Program-made: the position numbers and the translations under genes | Origin: Mesorhizobium sp. ZC-5 | Lineage (GTDB): Bacteria; Pseudomonadota; Alphaproteobacteria; Rhizobiales; Rhizobiaceae | Assembly: GCF_025753855.1 (NCBI RefSeq) | Contig: NZ_JAOWPT010000009.1 | Location: 124,001-188,000 of the forward strand | Direction: 5' to 3' | Length of the DNA stretch: 64,000 nt | The notes under the pieces: generated by a model | Told to the model about the DNA's origin: nothing | The model's input: the letters and a program-made list of their open reading frames with translations, nothing else | The model's database searches: none | Shown: positions 1 to 8,043 of the stretch, in pieces | Layout of the letters: every line of letters starts with the position of its first letter | Numbering within the stretch: the first letter of the stretch is position 1

Positions 1-195
1 CAGGGCCTCGCGCGCTATCGGCTTCGACACGCCGAATTCCTTCGCGATCTCGCCCTCCGGCGGCAGAGGCTCGCCGGGCGAGATACGGCCGTCGAAAAGC
101 GCCTCGGCGATCGCATCCGAAACGGAGTCGGCCAGCCGCAACGGGCTCGTAACCCTCGCGGAAAAGATCGGCTTGCGGATCGGATCGGTGGTCAT
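1..195 (-). CDS. GntR-family transcriptional regulator, N-terminal part (cut by window edge)
   Basis: Only the first 65 residues lie in the window. They form the N-terminal winged-helix domain of a GntR/FadR-type regulator: the stretch SVSDAIAEALFDGRISPGE (about residues 24-42) is the typical helix 1 and turn, and EIAKEFGVSKPIAREAL (49-65) is the recognition helix-turn-helix. The ATG at 195 is preferred over the in-frame ATG at 201 because GAGG lies 6 bases before it. The gene is divergent from the enolase-superfamily gene at 300 and probably controls it through the palindrome at 236-252. The effector domain is not visible, so FCD or UTRA type cannot be decided. Confidence 0.8.
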   Translation of the reverse strand, partial: MTTDPIRKPIFSARVTSPLRLADSVSDAIAEALFDGRISPGEPLPPEGEIAKEFGVSKPIAREAL

Positions 196-235
196 TTGCA
201 TCCTCGGCTTGCAGACCACTAACATAGGAACTTCT

Positions 236-252
236 AACTTAGCAACTAAGTT
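236..252. promoter_or_regulatory. Perfect inverted repeat AACTTAG-CAA-CTAAGTT, candidate operator
   Basis: Seven-base arms around a CAA centre, in the intergenic region between the divergent GntR gene (start 195, minus) and the enolase-superfamily gene (start 300 or 321, plus). The position and symmetry fit a regulator site controlling both directions. It differs from the TGTATACA motif found elsewhere in the window, so it is probably read by the adjacent GntR protein. Confidence 0.5.
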
Positions 253-299
253 TGTCAGTTGCCAAGAAGCTTTGTTGCGGCTAGAAGCGAGGCACCAGA

Positions 300-1460
300 A
301 TGAAGCCGGGGAAGAGATCGATGAGCGTTGGCACACTCAATGCGGACATCCGCATCAGCGATGTCATTGCGCATCCGCTCACGCAGGAACTGCCGCAACC
401 GACGGTGACGTCGTGGGGCAAATACACCGAAGTCTCGATCGTGCTGGTCGAGGTGCGCACCGATGCCGGCATTACCGGCGTGGGCGAGGCGCTGGCCCGG
501 TTCTCACCGAAAGCCTACTGCGAACTTATCGAAGGTTCCCTGAAGCCGCGGCTCGTGGGGGGCAACGCCACCGACATCATGACGCACTGGCACTCGATGC
601 GCCGGTCGTTGTCCGGCCGCTCGGGCGGCATACTGTTCGAGGCGATTGCCGGCGTCGACATCGCGCTCTGGGATATTCTGGGCAAGGTTGCCGGCCTGCC
701 GATCTACCGGCTGCTTGGCGGCGTCGGGCGGCAGGAAGTGCCCGTCTATGCCGCGTCGGTGAACTGGGGCAATGACGAGTTCATGGACGAGGAACTCGAC
801 CGCTATATCGAGAAGGGCTTTCCGCGCATCAAGGTCAAGGTTGCCAACCCGGTCAAGGAAGCGTGCAAGCGCGTCGAACGCCTGCGCAAGAGGGCCGGCG
901 ACGGCATCGAGCTCTGCGTCGATGCGAACTGGGCCTACACGCTGGAAGAGGCGGTCGAACTCGGGCGCGCGCTGACCGACAACAATTATTTCTGGTTCGA
1001 GGAACCGTTGCGGCCCGAAGACGAGAGCGGCTACGAGGAACTGCATCGCCGCTGCGCGACGCCGCTTGCGGCCGGCGAAAGCAACTACACGCTCGACCAG
1101 GCGATGCGGCTCGTCGCCAACCGGACTCTCTCCTTTCTCCAGCCCGACGTGGCGCGCTCCGGCGGCATCACCGAGACGCGCCGCATGGCGGAGTTCGCCG
1201 CCGCGCACGACGTCCAATATGCGCCGCATATCGGCATGTCCGGCATTGTCTGCGAGACGGCGAGCGTTCATCTCGCAGCGGCGATGCCCAACCTGCGCGC
1301 GATGGAATGCGAGACCGATTCAAGCCCGTTCAAGACGGCGATCACCGGCGCGGCGCCGGGAGCCGACCGCCAGAAGAATGGCATGCTGCCGGTTCCGACC
1401 GGTCCCGGCCTCGGCATCGAAGTCGACTGGGACGCGGTGAAGAAACTGACGGTCAAGTGA
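300..1460 (+). CDS. Mandelate racemase/muconate lactonizing enzyme family protein (enolase superfamily)
   Basis: 386 residues, full length for the family. The N-terminal capping domain (about 15-145) is followed by the barrel with the expected residues: KVK at 178-180 (acid/base lysines), metal ligands D208 (CVDAN), E234 (WFEEP) and E260 (AAGES), and catalytic H310 (APHIG). The enzyme probably abstracts the alpha proton of a carboxylate and either dehydrates a sugar acid or racemises a hydroxy acid; which one cannot be told. An alternative start at 321 has a better ribosome site (GGGGAAGAG) and would give 379 residues. It heads a tight three-gene unit with the two unrecognised genes downstream. 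Confidence 0.88.
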   Translation: MKPGKRSMSVGTLNADIRISDVIAHPLTQELPQPTVTSWGKYTEVSIVLVEVRTDAGITGVGEALARFSPKAYCELIEGSLKPRLVGGNATDIMTHWHSMRRSLSGRSGGILFEAIAGVDIALWDILGKVAGLPIYRLLGGVGRQEVPVYAASVNWGNDEFMDEELDRYIEKGFPRIKVKVANPVKEACKRVERLRKRAGDGIELCVDANWAYTLEEAVELGRALTDNNYFWFEEPLRPEDESGYEELHRRCATPLAAGESNYTLDQAMRLVANRTLSFLQPDVARSGGITETRRMAEFAAAHDVQYAPHIGMSGIVCETASVHLAAAMPNLRAMECETDSSPFKTAITGAAPGADRQKNGMLPVPTGPGLGIEVDWDAVKKLTVK

Positions 1461-1473
1461 GGGCAGCGAAGCA

Positions 1474-2379
1474 ATGACGACGGACCTCTCCACTGCCGGC
1501 ATGAGCGAGGCGATGCGGCTGGCGATGCTGCGGGCCGATCCGGCGCTGTCGCGCTTCGACCCGCTGCCGCGCATCATCTCCTTCGACGATTTCTCCCGCG
1601 GCCATTGCGGCTGGTCGCAACTGGTGGGCAATTATGAGGGTGACCTCGACACGATGCTGCCTGGCTATGCGCAGCACACGAGTGCGATGCTTTCCACGCT
1701 CGGCCATTGGGATGCGGGCTCGCACGGCGGCATGGGCTCCTCCTACGCCCTGAAGATCGCGACACGGGCAAGGCCTGGCGCGCAGAATGTCGCCATCAAA
1801 CGCCACACATTCCGCAAGCGTGGACCCATCCGCTTCGAACTCTATTTCACCTTCAAACCGGAGGCGACCGAATTGAAGCTGTCGGAGACGGACGTGCGTT
1901 CAATCGGCCTCCTGTTCGACCTGCAAGGCGGCGACCGCGACGGAGACGGAGAGCGCGTCATGCCGCATCTGCGTTTCCTGAATGCCGCCGACGGCAAGCA
2001 CCTGCAGAAGTGGCAGTACAAGCGCGAGACGACGACATTCAAGGCGATCGGCAGCGAGGACAAGACCCTCAGCCACTATCATTTGGCGCCGGACGGATGG
2101 ATCGACCTGCCGGATGGTGGGCAGCGGCTTTGCTACAACGAGATCCCGACAAAAGTGAACTGGAGCTATCTGCGCTTCGATTTCGATCTGGAGACGATGC
2201 AGGCGACAGGGCTCCAGTGCAACGACCGCACATTCGATCTTTCCGGTTTCGATTCGATCCGCATCCCGGCGATGAAGAATCTGTGGTGCATGCTCAACTT
2301 CGCCCTGTTTGCCGAAACCGACGTGGCCAAGCGCGCCTTCCTCTATGTCGACTCGGTCTGCATTTCGGGGGATTTCTGA
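1474..2379 (+). CDS. Hypothetical protein, 301 aa, in operon with enolase-superfamily gene
   Basis: I do not recognise this family with certainty. There is no signal peptide or membrane segment. The protein is rich in aromatic and beta-prone sequence with stretches such as IRFELYFTFKPEA and NWSYLRFDFDLETMQ, suggesting a beta-sandwich like those that bind carbohydrates. It lies 13 bases after the enolase-superfamily gene and overlaps the next gene by TGATG, so all three are probably co-translated. An association with sugar-acid metabolism is inferred from context only. No catalytic motif was seen. Confidence 0.75.
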   Translation: MTTDLSTAGMSEAMRLAMLRADPALSRFDPLPRIISFDDFSRGHCGWSQLVGNYEGDLDTMLPGYAQHTSAMLSTLGHWDAGSHGGMGSSYALKIATRARPGAQNVAIKRHTFRKRGPIRFELYFTFKPEATELKLSETDVRSIGLLFDLQGGDRDGDGERVMPHLRFLNAADGKHLQKWQYKRETTTFKAIGSEDKTLSHYHLAPDGWIDLPDGGQRLCYNEIPTKVNWSYLRFDFDLETMQATGLQCNDRTFDLSGFDSIRIPAMKNLWCMLNFALFAETDVAKRAFLYVDSVCISGDF

Positions 2380-2714
2380 TGCTTCCGGAAAACATAACGG
2401 CGATCGTCGCCCGCAACGAATACTGGACCGGCGAAGCGGCAAGCGAACCATATGAGGCCGGCTGGGCGCGCGAGGCGGTGTTCTTCCTACGCGCATTGAA
2501 GCAGCCGGCCGGCAAGGCGCCGAAAGCGTGGGTGGAGATTTCTCCGGACGGCATGCATTGGGTGAGGGAAGGCACCGAATTCGAGATGCCGTCGGCCAAG
2601 GATCAGGTCGCCGTGGCGCGCCTGACGACATTCGGCAACTGGCTGCGCATAACAACACGGTTCGACGCCGGCGCCGATTGTACCGTGCTGATCACCCTTC
2701 ACCTGAAGGCTTGA
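2379..2714 (+). CDS. Hypothetical protein, 111 aa, translationally coupled
   Basis: A small soluble protein with no signal peptide. It starts at the ATG that overlaps the stop of the previous gene (TGATG), which implies translational coupling. The sequence contains AWVEISPDGMHWVREG and a C-terminal beta-rich TRFDAGADCTVLITLHLKA, reminiscent of a small beta-sandwich such as a discoidin-like accessory module. I do not assign a function. It probably works with the 301-residue protein upstream, since the two are coupled and both unknown. Confidence 0.7.
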   Translation: MLPENITAIVARNEYWTGEAASEPYEAGWAREAVFFLRALKQPAGKAPKAWVEISPDGMHWVREGTEFEMPSAKDQVAVARLTTFGNWLRITTRFDAGADCTVLITLHLKA

Positions 2715-2730
2715 GGCCGAGCATACAGCC

Positions 2731-3915
2731 TTAGACGCGGCTCGCCGGTACGAGCACCTCACCCTGGAACAACCGTCGCGCGGTCATCTGCACGGACGCC
2801 ATCTCGGCGTTGAAGCCGCCACTGTTGGTATCGGTGACCTGAGCCGCCAGGGTCCAGGCGCCGCTCGGATGCGCGACGACGATGTCGCCGCCTTGCGCTG
2901 CGCGGGTGCTGAGCAGGCGGTTGGGGATGGTTCCGGGCAACCTGCAGGCGACGGCAAGACAGAGCGCGGTCGTCACCGGTACGGCGCGATGCGGCAACCC
3001 GCGGCCGATCATCCGGATCATGATGTCGGCGTCTCCGGCCTCGAGGACGCGCCCGGAAAGGGTTGCGGCCCTGGCGCTTTTCGCCACGAAGGCGATGCGC
3101 GGCAGCGAGACTTTTGCGGCAGCGGCAATGTCGGGCGCGGCCCCGGCCTTCACGGTGACATGACGGCGGATCAATTCGATCCGCTCCAGCAGGCCCGGAG
3201 CGGATTCGATCGCGTCGGGCAGCTCCGTGCCGGTCAGGCCGACGGCCTCGGCGGCAACGAACATCACCGGGTTCGCCGCATCGACGAAGCTGTATTCGAT
3301 CAATCCGACGCCCGCCACGTCCACGGTGTCGACGACGTTGCCCATCGGCAGCAGTTTCCCAGTCGCCGCGCCGCCTGGAGACTGGAACTCCAGCCGGACG
3401 GCGGCACCCGTTCCCGAGATGCCGTCGACGGCGAGATCGCCGGTCACCGCCGCCCTGCCGCCGCGCATCGCGAAGCGCGAAACGATGATCTTGTCGGCGT
3501 TGACATCACGGATGCGAACCGTGGCTTCACCGTCGCGCGGCGCGTCGACCAGCCCTTCGTCGACAGCGAAAGGCCCCATCGCCGAGGCCATGCTGCCGCA
3601 GCTTCCCTTGTAGTCGACGCGGGCATCGCGCACCTCGACCTGGCCGAACGTGTAGTCGATATCGACGCCGGGTTGGCTCGACCTTTCGATGATGCAGATT
3701 TTCGACAATGACGACAGGCCGCCGCCCATGCCGTCGAGCTGACGGCCATTGGGGTCGGGCGAGCCCATGGCTGCGAGAAAAATCGCGTCGCAGGCGGCCT
3801 GGTCTACCGGCAGGTCCCTGCGATGGAAGACGATCGCCTTGGAGGCGCCGCCGCGCATGAACACCGCCGGCACCGCGACCTGGTCGGACTGCGTGGCTTC
3901 GCGGGGCGCGTCCAT
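2731..3915 (-). CDS. PrpF-family isomerase/tautomerase (methylaconitate isomerase or 4-oxalomesaconate tautomerase-like)
   Basis: 394 residues, the usual length for PrpF proteins, which have a two-domain diaminopimelate-epimerase-like fold and move a double bond in unsaturated di- or tricarboxylates. Family hallmarks seen are MRGGASKAIVF near residue 21, a GSPDPNGRQLDGMGGG block, and the cysteine motif YKGSCGSMASAMGPFAV that carries a catalytic Cys. Known members include 2-methylaconitate cis-trans isomerase (PrpF) and 4-oxalomesaconate tautomerase (GalD). It is the last gene of a minus-strand unit of four (5587 to 2731) with spacings of 4-10 bases. With TcuA-like and TTT genes nearby, an aconitate- or oxalomesaconate-type substrate is plausible but unproven. 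Confidence 0.85.
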   Translation of the reverse strand: MDAPREATQSDQVAVPAVFMRGGASKAIVFHRRDLPVDQAACDAIFLAAMGSPDPNGRQLDGMGGGLSSLSKICIIERSSQPGVDIDYTFGQVEVRDARVDYKGSCGSMASAMGPFAVDEGLVDAPRDGEATVRIRDVNADKIIVSRFAMRGGRAAVTGDLAVDGISGTGAAVRLEFQSPGGAATGKLLPMGNVVDTVDVAGVGLIEYSFVDAANPVMFVAAEAVGLTGTELPDAIESAPGLLERIELIRRHVTVKAGAAPDIAAAAKVSLPRIAFVAKSARAATLSGRVLEAGDADIMIRMIGRGLPHRAVPVTTALCLAVACRLPGTIPNRLLSTRAAQGGDIVVAHPSGAWTLAAQVTDTNSGGFNAEMASVQMTARRLFQGEVLVPASRV

Positions 3916-3919
3916 CGAT

Positions 3920-4663
3920 CTAGCCCCGGCCGACGAAAGGCATCTTGTTGGCCATGACGGTCATGAACAGCACATTGGCTTCGAGCGGCAGGTCATCCAT
4001 GTAGAGCACGGCATCCGCGACATGCTTCACGTCCATCAACGGTTCGGTTGCCTTGCGGAGATCGGCCTGCAGGACGCCTTCCTTCATCCGTCCCGTCAGC
4101 GGCGTATCGGCATTGCCGATATCGATCTGGCCGCAGACGATGTCGAACGAGCGACCGTCAAGCGCAAGCTGCCTGGTCAGGCCGGTGATGGCATGCTTGG
4201 TCGCGGTATAGGCGGTGGCGAACGGCCTCGGCGCATGGGCGGAAATCGAGCCGTTGTTGATGATGCGGCCGCCGCCTGGCGTTTGGGTCCGCATCATGCG
4301 GAAGGCTTCGCGGGCACAGAGGAAGGCGCCGGTGAGATTGGTGTCGACGACGGCGCGCCAGGTCTCGACCGGCAGCTCGTCGATCGGCACGGCCGGGGCG
4401 CCGCGTCCGGCATTGTTGAACAGGAGGTCGAGGCGGCCGAACTGCTTGCCGACCTTCTCGAACAGGGTCTCGACGGCGGCCTGGTCGGATACGTCGGTTG
4501 GGACGACCAGGGGCTTGCCCGCCTTCGCCAGGCCCGCCGTTTCCTCCAGTTCCGCCACGCGGCGCCCGGCCAGCGCAACGGCATAACCGGCATCGAGCAG
4601 ACCAAGCGCCACCGCCCGGCCGATGCCGGATCCCGCGCCTGTGACCACGGCGACTTTCGCCAT
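3920..4663 (-). CDS. SDR-family NAD(P)-dependent oxidoreductase
   Basis: 247 residues, a classical short-chain dehydrogenase. The nucleotide motif TGAGSGIG is at residues 8-15, the NNAG motif follows strand 4, and the catalytic Tyr and Lys lie in [11 protein letters not shown]. It probably oxidises a secondary alcohol or reduces a ketone in the pathway encoded by the surrounding minus-strand operon. It sits 4 bases upstream of the PrpF-like gene and 1 base downstream of the 6PGDH-like gene. The substrate cannot be read from the sequence. Confidence 0.88.
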   Translation of the reverse strand: MAKVAVVTGAGSGIGRAVALGLLDAGYAVALAGRRVAELEETAGLAKAGKPLVVPTDVSDQAAVETLFEKVGKQFGRLDLLFNNAGRGAPAVPIDELPVETWRAVVDTNLTGAFLCAREAFRMMRTQTPGGGRIINNGSISAHAPRPFATAYTATKHAITGLTRQLALDGRSFDIVCGQIDIGNADTPLTGRMKEGVLQADLRKATEPLMDVKHVADAVLYMDDLPLEANVLFMTVMANKMPFVGRG

Positions 4664-4664
4664 A

Positions 4665-5576
4665 TTATTTCTCCTGCAATTTGTTCGACTGGCTGCCGGC
4701 CTGCGGCGTGGTGAGTATCTTCAGCAGTTCCGGATATTGCGCGGCGGCATCATAGGGCGTCGACGAAAGCCTGGCATGGCCTCCGGCAATCGTCTCGGCG
4801 ATCGCCAGCGACATGCGCGGCTCCAGTCCGAAACTCCGCAGCGTCGCGGCGGACTCCTTCATCTCCGAAACGCGGCGGGCGCCATGTTCGTGCGTGCGCT
4901 TCAGATAGTGCGAGGTGAGCTTGCGCCAGTCGAGGCCCTCGAAGGTGACGTTCACCGAGTCGAGGATGCGCTCGGTGACGCCGGCCGTTTCTGCGGCGCG
5001 CATGCTCTCCAGGATCAGCGCCTCGACGCCCTTCATCATGACGCTGCGGATCATCTTGACCGAGCAGGCCTGCCCGATCCTGTCGCCGATCGCCTCGCAT
5101 TTCATGCCGACGCCGTTGAGGGTGGCGGCTGCCTCGTCCGCCCGAGGGCCGGCGAGCAGGATCGGCACCTTGTGGTTCTTCGGCCGCACGGCATCCATGA
5201 TGGCGCCCTCGACGCAGGCGCCGGGGCCGCCGTCGGCAATGGCTGCGGCAACACGGCGCTTGGCGTCGGGTCCGATGGAATTGAGATCGATGAAGATCTG
5301 CTCGGGCGACAGATGCGGCGCGACGGATTCGGCCACCTTGACCGATGCCGAACCCTGCACCATCGACAGCACCACCGGCGCACCGGCGACCGCCTCGGCT
5401 ACCGACGGCGCCAGGAAAACGTCGAGTTCCGCCGCCTTTGTCTTCAACGCCGCCGCATGCGCCGGGTCTTCGATGCGGATGTCATAAGCGGACAGCTTGT
5501 CGAGGCTCTTCTCGCCCTTGAAACCGAGCGCCATGGCCTGTGCCGCTTCGCCGAATCCGATGAAGGCAAGTTTCAT
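4665..5576 (-). CDS. 6PGDH-like NAD(P)-dependent dehydrogenase with DUF1932 C-terminal domain
   Basis: 303 residues. The N-terminal Rossmann domain begins with [11 protein letters not shown], a G-x-G-x-x-A variant typical of this subgroup. The C-terminal helical domain contains [19 protein letters not shown] and the DUF1932 signature. Proteins of this group are beta-hydroxyacid-dehydrogenase relatives of uncertain substrate. It is clearly paralogous to the gene at 35499-36404, with shared runs such as GQIFIDLNS-type and [10 protein letters not shown]-type blocks, and more distantly to 29027-29878. It is the second gene of the operon that begins with the NHL-repeat gene. Confidence 0.85.
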   Translation of the reverse strand: MKLAFIGFGEAAQAMALGFKGEKSLDKLSAYDIRIEDPAHAAALKTKAAELDVFLAPSVAEAVAGAPVVLSMVQGSASVKVAESVAPHLSPEQIFIDLNSIGPDAKRRVAAAIADGGPGACVEGAIMDAVRPKNHKVPILLAGPRADEAAATLNGVGMKCEAIGDRIGQACSVKMIRSVMMKGVEALILESMRAAETAGVTERILDSVNVTFEGLDWRKLTSHYLKRTHEHGARRVSEMKESAATLRSFGLEPRMSLAIAETIAGGHARLSSTPYDAAAQYPELLKILTTPQAGSQSNKLQEK

Positions 5577-5586
5577 GTGGAGGCTC

Positions 5587-6549
5587 CTACGGCACCCGGG
5601 TGAGTTTGTTCAGGACATGGATGGGGTCCGGCACCGGGATGCCCGGGTTGATGTGACCCCAGGCGGTGCGCGCCACTTCTCCGACATAGATCGAGCCTTG
5701 CGAGTCCACCGCGATGCCGTGCGGCGACATGAACTCGCCCGGGCCGTTGCCGGTGTGCGGGGCGCCTAGTTGGGCGAGCGAATTGCCCTTGTTGTCGAGA
5801 ATGCTGATGCGTCCGCCGAGATTGGGCACCTTGCGGATGACGCTCATCGTGGGACCGCCTTCGCCGACATAGCAGAGGGGGCAGCTCCCGGCGGGCATGT
5901 AGAGCGCGCTGGCGCGGTGCAGATTGTTCCACTGCGTCTCGTAGCGGCCCTCGCCGTCGAAGACCTGGATGCGGTGCAGTTCGCGGTCGGCGACATAGAC
6001 CCAGCCGTCGGCGTCGCAGGTGATGTTGTGCGGCAGGCTGAACTGGCCCGGTCCGGTTCCGGGAGAACCCCAGCTTTTCAGGTAGCGGCCGTCCGGCGTG
6101 TATTTGTGCACGCGGGCGTTGCCGTAGCCATCGGAGACATAGATGTCGCCGTTGGGTGCGCAGGCGGTGTGGGTGCAACGGCAGAAGGGCTGGCCGCTCA
6201 TGTAGGGCGACGGCTGGTTGGGCGTGCCGATGGTTATCAGCACCTTGCCGTCGAGCGTGCATTTGCGCACCGTGTGATCGCCGTCGTCGGTGCAGAAGAT
6301 GCTGTCGTCCGGCCCCATGTGGACGGCATGCGGACGCTTGAACAGCCCTTCGCCCCAGGAGGTCAGGAAATTGCCGTCGCGGTCGAACACCACCATCGGG
6401 TGTTCGCCGCGGTTGAAGACATAGACGCGGTCGCTGGAATCGACGCCGACGCCGCCGACCTCGTTGAGCGACCAGCCGTCGGGGAGGCGGCCCCAGCCGC
6501 GTTGCATGGCGTAGCGATAGTCGCCTTCGCCCAGGATCACCGTCATCAA
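5587..6549 (-). CDS. NHL-repeat protein related to peptidyl-alpha-hydroxyglycine amidating lyase (PAL-like)
   Basis: 320 residues forming a beta-propeller of NHL repeats, with no signal peptide, so probably cytoplasmic. Blocks typical of PAL are present: VSDGYGNARVHKYTPDG, GQFSLPHNITCDADGWVY and YVADRELHRIQVFDG. The histidines that would ligate zinc in PAL are conserved in repeats RPHAVHMGPD, LPHNITC and SPHGIAVD. True PAL cleaves carbinolamides; in this catabolic setting the protein might instead be a lyase or lactonase on a pathway intermediate (inference). It heads the minus-strand operon NHL, DUF1932, SDR, PrpF, divergent from the ThDP genes across the site at 6620-6629. It is paralogous to 11737-12756. 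Confidence 0.82.
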   Translation of the reverse strand: MMTVILGEGDYRYAMQRGWGRLPDGWSLNEVGGVGVDSSDRVYVFNRGEHPMVVFDRDGNFLTSWGEGLFKRPHAVHMGPDDSIFCTDDGDHTVRKCTLDGKVLITIGTPNQPSPYMSGQPFCRCTHTACAPNGDIYVSDGYGNARVHKYTPDGRYLKSWGSPGTGPGQFSLPHNITCDADGWVYVADRELHRIQVFDGEGRYETQWNNLHRASALYMPAGSCPLCYVGEGGPTMSVIRKVPNLGGRISILDNKGNSLAQLGAPHTGNGPGEFMSPHGIAVDSQGSIYVGEVARTAWGHINPGIPVPDPIHVLNKLTRVP

Positions 6550-6619
6550 CTCCTCCGCGAGCCAAACGCCGCCGTATCATAAAATCACCGGCGGGTTTCT
6601 TGTATCCTATAGTCTACCC

Positions 6620-6629
6620 ATGTATACAG
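6620..6629. promoter_or_regulatory. ATGTATACAG operator-like palindrome in a divergent promoter
   Basis: Contains the self-complementary octamer TGTATACA (6621-6628). A related TTGTATCC lies at 6600-6607. The site is in the 178-base gap between the NHL gene (minus) and the ThDP alpha-subunit gene (plus). It fits the FadR-subfamily consensus of GntR regulators (TNGTNNNACNA-like) and matches the recurring motif of this window. Confidence 0.6.
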
Positions 6630-6727
6630 GCAACACGATTTTGCCGGTAGTCGTTAAATCCGCCGTATTTGGCGGCGGCGGTCGACTGCCGGCGAAATGG
6701 ATGCCGGGATGGAGAGACGGGTAAGGA

Positions 6728-7255
6728 ATGTCAGACGAGCAGCAAGGCGCGGCGTGGCCGCAGACGATCTACCGGCTTCTTAAGGAAGCCAAGGTCACGC
6801 AGGTTTCCTATGTGCCGGACGGCGGCCACAAGCAACTGATCCAGCACTGCACCGATGATCCCGACATGCGCACGGTATCGCTGACCACCGAGCAGGACGG
6901 CATCGGCGTCGCCACCGGCGCCTGGCTCGGCGGCGTGCGCAGCGCCCTGCTGATGCAGTCGAGCGGTGTCGGCAACTGCATCAACGCGCTGTCGCTGATC
7001 AAGAATTGCCAGATACCGTTCCTTACCTTCGTCACCATGCGCGGCGATTTCGGCGAGGCCAACAACTGGCAGATGGCGATGGGGCAGGCAACGCCGACGG
7101 TGCTGGAGGCGATGGGCATGGTCTGCCTGCGCGTCGAGAAAGCCGAAGACATCGAGGAAACGGTGAGTGCAGCGCTGCGCATGTCGTTCTCAGCGTCGCA
7201 GTCGATCGCCGTCCTTCTTTCCCAGCGCCTGATCGGCGCCAAGATCTTCAAATGA
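6728..7255 (+). CDS. ThDP-dependent decarboxylase, alpha (PYR-domain) subunit
   Basis: 175 residues, only the pyrimidine-binding domain of a ThDP enzyme. The cofactor-activating glutamate is in SLTTEQDGIGVATGAW (about residues 57-72). The architecture is that of split sulfopyruvate/phosphonopyruvate-decarboxylase-like enzymes (ComD-type small subunit). The stop overlaps the start of the beta-subunit gene (ATGA), so subunit synthesis is coupled. It would decarboxylate a 2-oxo acid to an aldehyde, which could feed the aldehyde dehydrogenase gene downstream. A second such pair is at 32254-33428. The substrate is inferred only in class. Confidence 0.85.
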   Translation: MSDEQQGAAWPQTIYRLLKEAKVTQVSYVPDGGHKQLIQHCTDDPDMRTVSLTTEQDGIGVATGAWLGGVRSALLMQSSGVGNCINALSLIKNCQIPFLTFVTMRGDFGEANNWQMAMGQATPTVLEAMGMVCLRVEKAEDIEETVSAALRMSFSASQSIAVLLSQRLIGAKIFK

Positions 7256-7851
7256 GCCCGGCCATGAAAAATGGAAACACGCTGGACCGCCGCGCGGCGG
7301 TGAAACACATTCTCGCCGATCGCGGCGACACGCTCACGGTTTCCTCGCTTGGCGGCCCGTCCTACGACGTGGCGGCCATCCAGGTCGATTTCGAGCAGGA
7401 TTTTCCGCTTGGCGGCGCCATGGGGCAGGCGACCATGGTGGGCCTTGGCCTTGCGCTGTCGCAGCCGAAACGCCGGGTCATCGTCTTTGCAGGCGACGGC
7501 GAAATGCTGATGAGCCTCGGCTCGCTGGCGACCATCGGCGCGGAGAAGCCGGACAATCTGGCGATCGTCGTCATCGACAACGAATACTACGCGGAGACCG
7601 GCATGCAGCGCACCCACACGGGGCGCGGCGTCGACCTCGCCGCTGTCGCGACCGGGTGCGGTTTTGCGGTTGCGCGGACCATAAGGACAACGGCGGAACT
7701 CGACGAAGCGGCGCCTCTCATCCGCTCGGCGCCAGGCCCGATCTTCGCCACGTTAAAGGTCAGCACCGACATCGGCCCGCTTTTCCCGCGCAACCGCGAC
7801 GGCGTTTTGCAGAAGGCGCAGTTCCGCCGTGCGCTCCTTGGCAAAAATTGA
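7252..7851 (+). CDS. ThDP-dependent decarboxylase, beta (PP-domain) subunit
   Basis: 199 residues, the pyrophosphate-binding domain of a split ThDP enzyme. The ThDP and Mg motif GDGEMLMSLG (about residues 80-89) and the downstream IDNEYYAETG complete the GDG-x(about 28)-N signature. The start at 7252 overlaps the alpha-subunit stop by ATGA; an alternative ATG is at 7264. It resembles ComE-type subunits. It must pair with the product of 6728-7255 to form the active site at the subunit interface. A 192-base gap with inverted repeats separates it from the aldehyde dehydrogenase gene. Confidence 0.85.
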   Translation: MSPAMKNGNTLDRRAAVKHILADRGDTLTVSSLGGPSYDVAAIQVDFEQDFPLGGAMGQATMVGLGLALSQPKRRVIVFAGDGEMLMSLGSLATIGAEKPDNLAIVVIDNEYYAETGMQRTHTGRGVDLAAVATGCGFAVARTIRTTAELDEAAPLIRSAPGPIFATLKVSTDIGPLFPRNRDGVLQKAQFRRALLGKN

Positions 7852-7886
7852 ACCAGGTCAAAGGCTTGAAGTCGCGTTCTGCTGAA

Positions 7887-7901
7887 AAGAATCGCATTCT
7901 T
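7887..7901. repeat. Inverted repeat AAGAAT-CGC-ATTCTT
   Basis: Perfect 6-base arms around CGC, 36 bases after the ThDP beta gene and about 140 bases before the aldehyde dehydrogenase gene. It could be an operator for a promoter in this gap or a weak hairpin; no U-tract follows. Confidence 0.35.
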
Positions 7902-7950
7902 GCCGTAGCGCTGTAACGGGATGAATTGTCATACAAACGGGCAACGAGCA

Positions 7951-7974
7951 CCTTGTATGCGGATGAATACAAGG
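7951..7974. promoter_or_regulatory. CCTTGTAT-N8-ATACAAGG inverted repeat upstream of aldehyde dehydrogenase
   Basis: Eight-base perfect arms with an 8-base spacer, about 70 bases before the aldehyde dehydrogenase start. Each arm contains the TTGTAT half-site of the recurring TTGTATACAA motif. A second symmetric element, TTGTCATACAA, lies at 7926-7936. This suggests that the gene pair 8044-10282 has its own promoter under the same regulator. Confidence 0.5.
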
Positions 7975-8043
7975 TTAGGTTCCCTCACAACTTGAAGCAG
8001 GCGGCCGCGTTTCCGGGCGGTCACATACCCCAAGGAGAAAGAC

